Below the pieces are notes generated by a model. That model ran no database searches. It was not told the DNA's origin and worked only from the letters and a program-made list of their open reading frames with translations. The position numbers were made by a program, and so were the translations under genes. 15,210 nt of DNA, taken from contig JAZQQZ010000031.1 of assembly GCA_045629305.1 (NCBI GenBank), positions 1-15,210 on the forward strand. Direction: 5' to 3'. This DNA comes from UBA1227 sp045629305. GTDB taxonomy: Bacteria; Bacillota; Clostridia; Oscillospirales; Acutalibacteraceae. This document shows, piece by piece, positions 13,679 to 15,210 of the stretch (positions are counted from its first letter, which is position 1; every line of letters starts with the position of its first letter).

Positions 13679-14758
13679 TTAGTCCATGTAGCCTTCTGCA
13701 CAGAGGAGCTCGGCAAGGAGAACTGCTCCACCAGCTGCACCACGAAGGGTGTTGTGAGAGAGGCATACGAATTTGTAGTCGTACTGTGTGTCCTCTCTGA
13801 GACGACCACAGGAGATGGCCATGCCGTTTTCAAGAGTACGCTGAAGCTTTGTCTGTGGGAGGTTATCCTCTTCGAAGTAATGGATGAACTGCTTTGGTGC
13901 AGATGGGAGGTCGAGCTCCTGAGCACGTCCTGCGAAATTCTTCCATGCATCAAGGATTTCTTCCTTAGATGGTTTGTTCTTAAAGCGTACGAATACAGCA
14001 CCCATGTGACCATCTGATACAGGAACACGAAGACACTGTGCTGTGAAATGAGGCTTCTCTGCTGGTACGATTGTATCGCCTTCGATTTTACCCCAGATCT
14101 TAAGTGGTTCTTTCTCGGATTTCTCTTCTTCGCCACCGATGAACGGAATTACGTTATCAAGCATCTCTGGCCATGTGTCGAAAGTTTTTCCGGCACCTGA
14201 GATTGCCTGGTATGTGCAAACGAGAACATCTTCTACACCGTACTTGTCAAGAGGATAGAGGGCAGGTACATATGACTGAAGTGAGCAGTTAGATTTAACA
14301 GCTATGAAGCCTCGTTTTGTACCAAGTCTCTTCTTCTGAGAGTCGATGATTTTGATGTGATCTGCGTTGATCTCTGGAATTACCATTGGAACGTCTGGTG
14401 TATGACGGTTAGCACTGTTGTTGGAAACAACAGGGATTTCTGCTTTAGCATAGCGCTCCTCGAGTGCTTTAGTAGCATCTTTATCAAGGTTAACTGCGCA
14501 GAATACGAAGTCAACGATTTCACCGATTTTCTCAATGTCGTTATCGGCATCCATTACTATCATATCTGCCATTGATGCTGGGATTGGAGTGGTCATTGCC
14601 CACTTGTCTCCAACTGCATCTTTGTATGCTTTGCCTGCAGAACGAGATGATGCTGCAAGTACTTTTACATCGAACCAAGGGTGGCTCTCAAGGATGGTCA
14701 TAAATCTCTGACCTACCATACCTGTTGCACCGATTACACCAACGTTAAATTTTTTCAT
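13679..14758 (-). CDS. asd: Aspartate-semialdehyde dehydrogenase (archaeal/fungal-type)
   Basis: The 359-residue protein reduces aspartyl phosphate to aspartate semialdehyde with NADPH, the branch point for lysine/diaminopimelate, threonine and methionine. GATGMVGQRF at 10-19 is the NADP-binding loop. SNCSLQSYV has the catalytic Cys158, QAISGAGK is at 184-191, and RVPVSDGHMG carries His251, the general base. The overall pattern (VVSNNSANRH, EINADH, the RGAAGGAVLLAELL C-terminus) is that of the archaeal/fungal branch, about 350-360 residues long, which also occurs in Clostridia. AGAGGT upstream of the ATG (complement of about 14765-14770) supports the start. It is transcribed alone, divergently from queA. 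Synthesis of a methionine precursor is a loose link to one-carbon metabolism, but I read the placement as coincidence. Confidence 0.93.
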   Translation of the reverse strand: MKKFNVGVIGATGMVGQRFMTILESHPWFDVKVLAASSRSAGKAYKDAVGDKWAMTTPIPASMADMIVMDADNDIEKIGEIVDFVFCAVNLDKDATKALEERYAKAEIPVVSNNSANRHTPDVPMVIPEINADHIKIIDSQKKRLGTKRGFIAVKSNCSLQSYVPALYPLDKYGVEDVLVCTYQAISGAGKTFDTWPEMLDNVIPFIGGEEEKSEKEPLKIWGKIEGDTIVPAEKPHFTAQCLRVPVSDGHMGAVFVRFKNKPSKEEILDAWKNFAGRAQELDLPSAPKQFIHYFEEDNLPQTKLQRTLENGMAISCGRLREDTQYDYKFVCLSHNTLRGAAGGAVLLAELLCAEGYMD

Positions 14759-14770
14759 TAGAATTACCTC

Positions 14771-14834
14771 TTGTAAATAGTAGCCCTGACGGCTAAAATG
14801 TATATAATTATTATATCAATAATTATAACGAGGG
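14771..14834. promoter_or_regulatory. Divergent promoter region of asd and queA with a 10-bp inverted repeat
   Basis: For queA, TTGTAA (14771-14776) and TAAAAT (14794-14799) are separated by 17 bases, and an alternative -10 TATAAT is at 14803-14808. The ribosome site GAGGG is at 14830-14834, 8 bases before the ATG. A perfect inverted repeat TATAATTATT / AATAATTATA with spacer ATATC covers 14803-14827 and could be an operator or simply an AT-rich promoter dyad. On the minus strand, TTATAA and TATACA spaced 18 bases could serve asd, with low certainty. Confidence 0.5.
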
Positions 14835-14842
14835 AATAATTA

Positions 14843-15210
14843 ATGTCAATGAAAACATCCGATTTTTACTACGATTTACCTGAGGAACTCATCGCTCAGC
14901 ATCCGCTTGAGAAGAGGGACTCCTCAAGGCTCTTACATGTGAATAGAGAGACAGGTGAACTCGAGCATAGACATTTCACTGACATTCTTGATTACCTGCG
15001 CCCAGGCGACACTCTTATCATGAATGATACAAGGGTTCTTCCTTGTAGAATCTATGGCGTGAAAGAGGAGACGGGCGCAGTTGTAGAATTCCTTCTTCTG
15101 ACCCAGGTCGAGAACGACACTTGGGAGTGTCTGTGTGGACCTGGTAAGAAAGCACGTTCTGGTGCGCGTTTCTCCTTCGGAGAAGGCAAACTCATGGCTG
15201 AAGTTATAGA
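14843..15210 (+). CDS. queA: S-adenosylmethionine:tRNA ribosyltransferase-isomerase, N-terminal part
   Basis: The open frame runs from ATG 14843 to the window edge (122 residues). It begins MSMKTSDFYYDLPEELIAQ, then HPLEKRDSSRLLHV, FTDILDYLRPGD and MNDTRVLPCRI, the characteristic opening of QueA. The enzyme moves the ribosyl part of SAM onto preQ1-tRNA in queuosine synthesis. The rest of the gene lies beyond the window. GAGGG at 14830-14834 favours the ATG at 14843; an ATG at 14849 is a second possibility. Confidence 0.95.
   Translation, partial: MSMKTSDFYYDLPEELIAQHPLEKRDSSRLLHVNRETGELEHRHFTDILDYLRPGDTLIMNDTRVLPCRIYGVKEETGAVVEFLLLTQVENDTWECLCGPGKKARSGARFSFGEGKLMAEVI

Noticed and set aside
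13660..14136. Minus-strand 158-codon reading frame overlapping asd in another frame
   Set aside because: Asd is unambiguous; the overlapping frame has no recognisable domain and its composition looks like a frame shadow.

Overview
The window looks like the chromosome of an anaerobic, moderately low-GC Clostridia member, probably Lachnospiraceae-like. This rests on the gene order cmk-plsC-ispH/rpsA with IspH fused to ribosomal protein S1, strong AGGAGG ribosome sites, a THF riboswitch in front of an ECF folate transporter, and a cobalamin methyltransferase system of the acetogen or methylotroph kind. The genus assignment is an inference. There is no gene-free stretch over 300 bases and no tRNA, rRNA, CRISPR or insertion sequence was seen.

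Layout. Bases 1-2848 hold the end of cmk, then plsC and the ispH-S1 fusion, overlapping and closed by a strong terminator at 2863-2894. Bases 2901-3965 encode an FkbM-type methyltransferase. Bases 4015-8181 form a tight run on the plus strand: a small membrane-anchored ComEA-like protein, a DEDDh exonuclease with a zinc ribbon, a UroD-family corrinoid methyltransferase, an unrecognised 59-residue protein and a divergent GroEL paralogue. A bidirectional terminator follows. Bases 8220-11299 on the minus strand hold an ASKHA/ferredoxin corrinoid activase and, 11 bases downstream of it, a PucR-like regulator. A divergent control region of about 220 bases with a large inverted repeat separates them from a plus-strand run: corrinoid protein, AcsE-like methyltransferase, THF riboswitch, folT, terminator. 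The window ends with asd (minus strand) and the start of queA (plus strand).

How the genes fit together. Bases 5261-13634 contain all four classical parts of a one-carbon corrinoid system: methyltransferase I (UroD family), corrinoid protein, methyltransferase II (pterin-binding, using or making methyl-THF) and ATP-dependent reductive activase. A regulator and a folate importer under THF-riboswitch control are added. The natural reading is that a methylated substrate, not identifiable here, donates its methyl group through cobalamin to tetrahydrofolate.

The most unusual part is the pair behind methyltransferase I: a tiny unknown protein and a GroEL paralogue. The paralogue keeps its catalytic aspartates. 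It has lost about 27 residues of the adenine-binding loop and the C-terminal Gly-Met tail, and all four positions changed in the single-ring GroEL mutant SR1 are substituted. This suggests a dedicated chaperonin for the corrinoid methyltransferase system, which I do not recognise as described.
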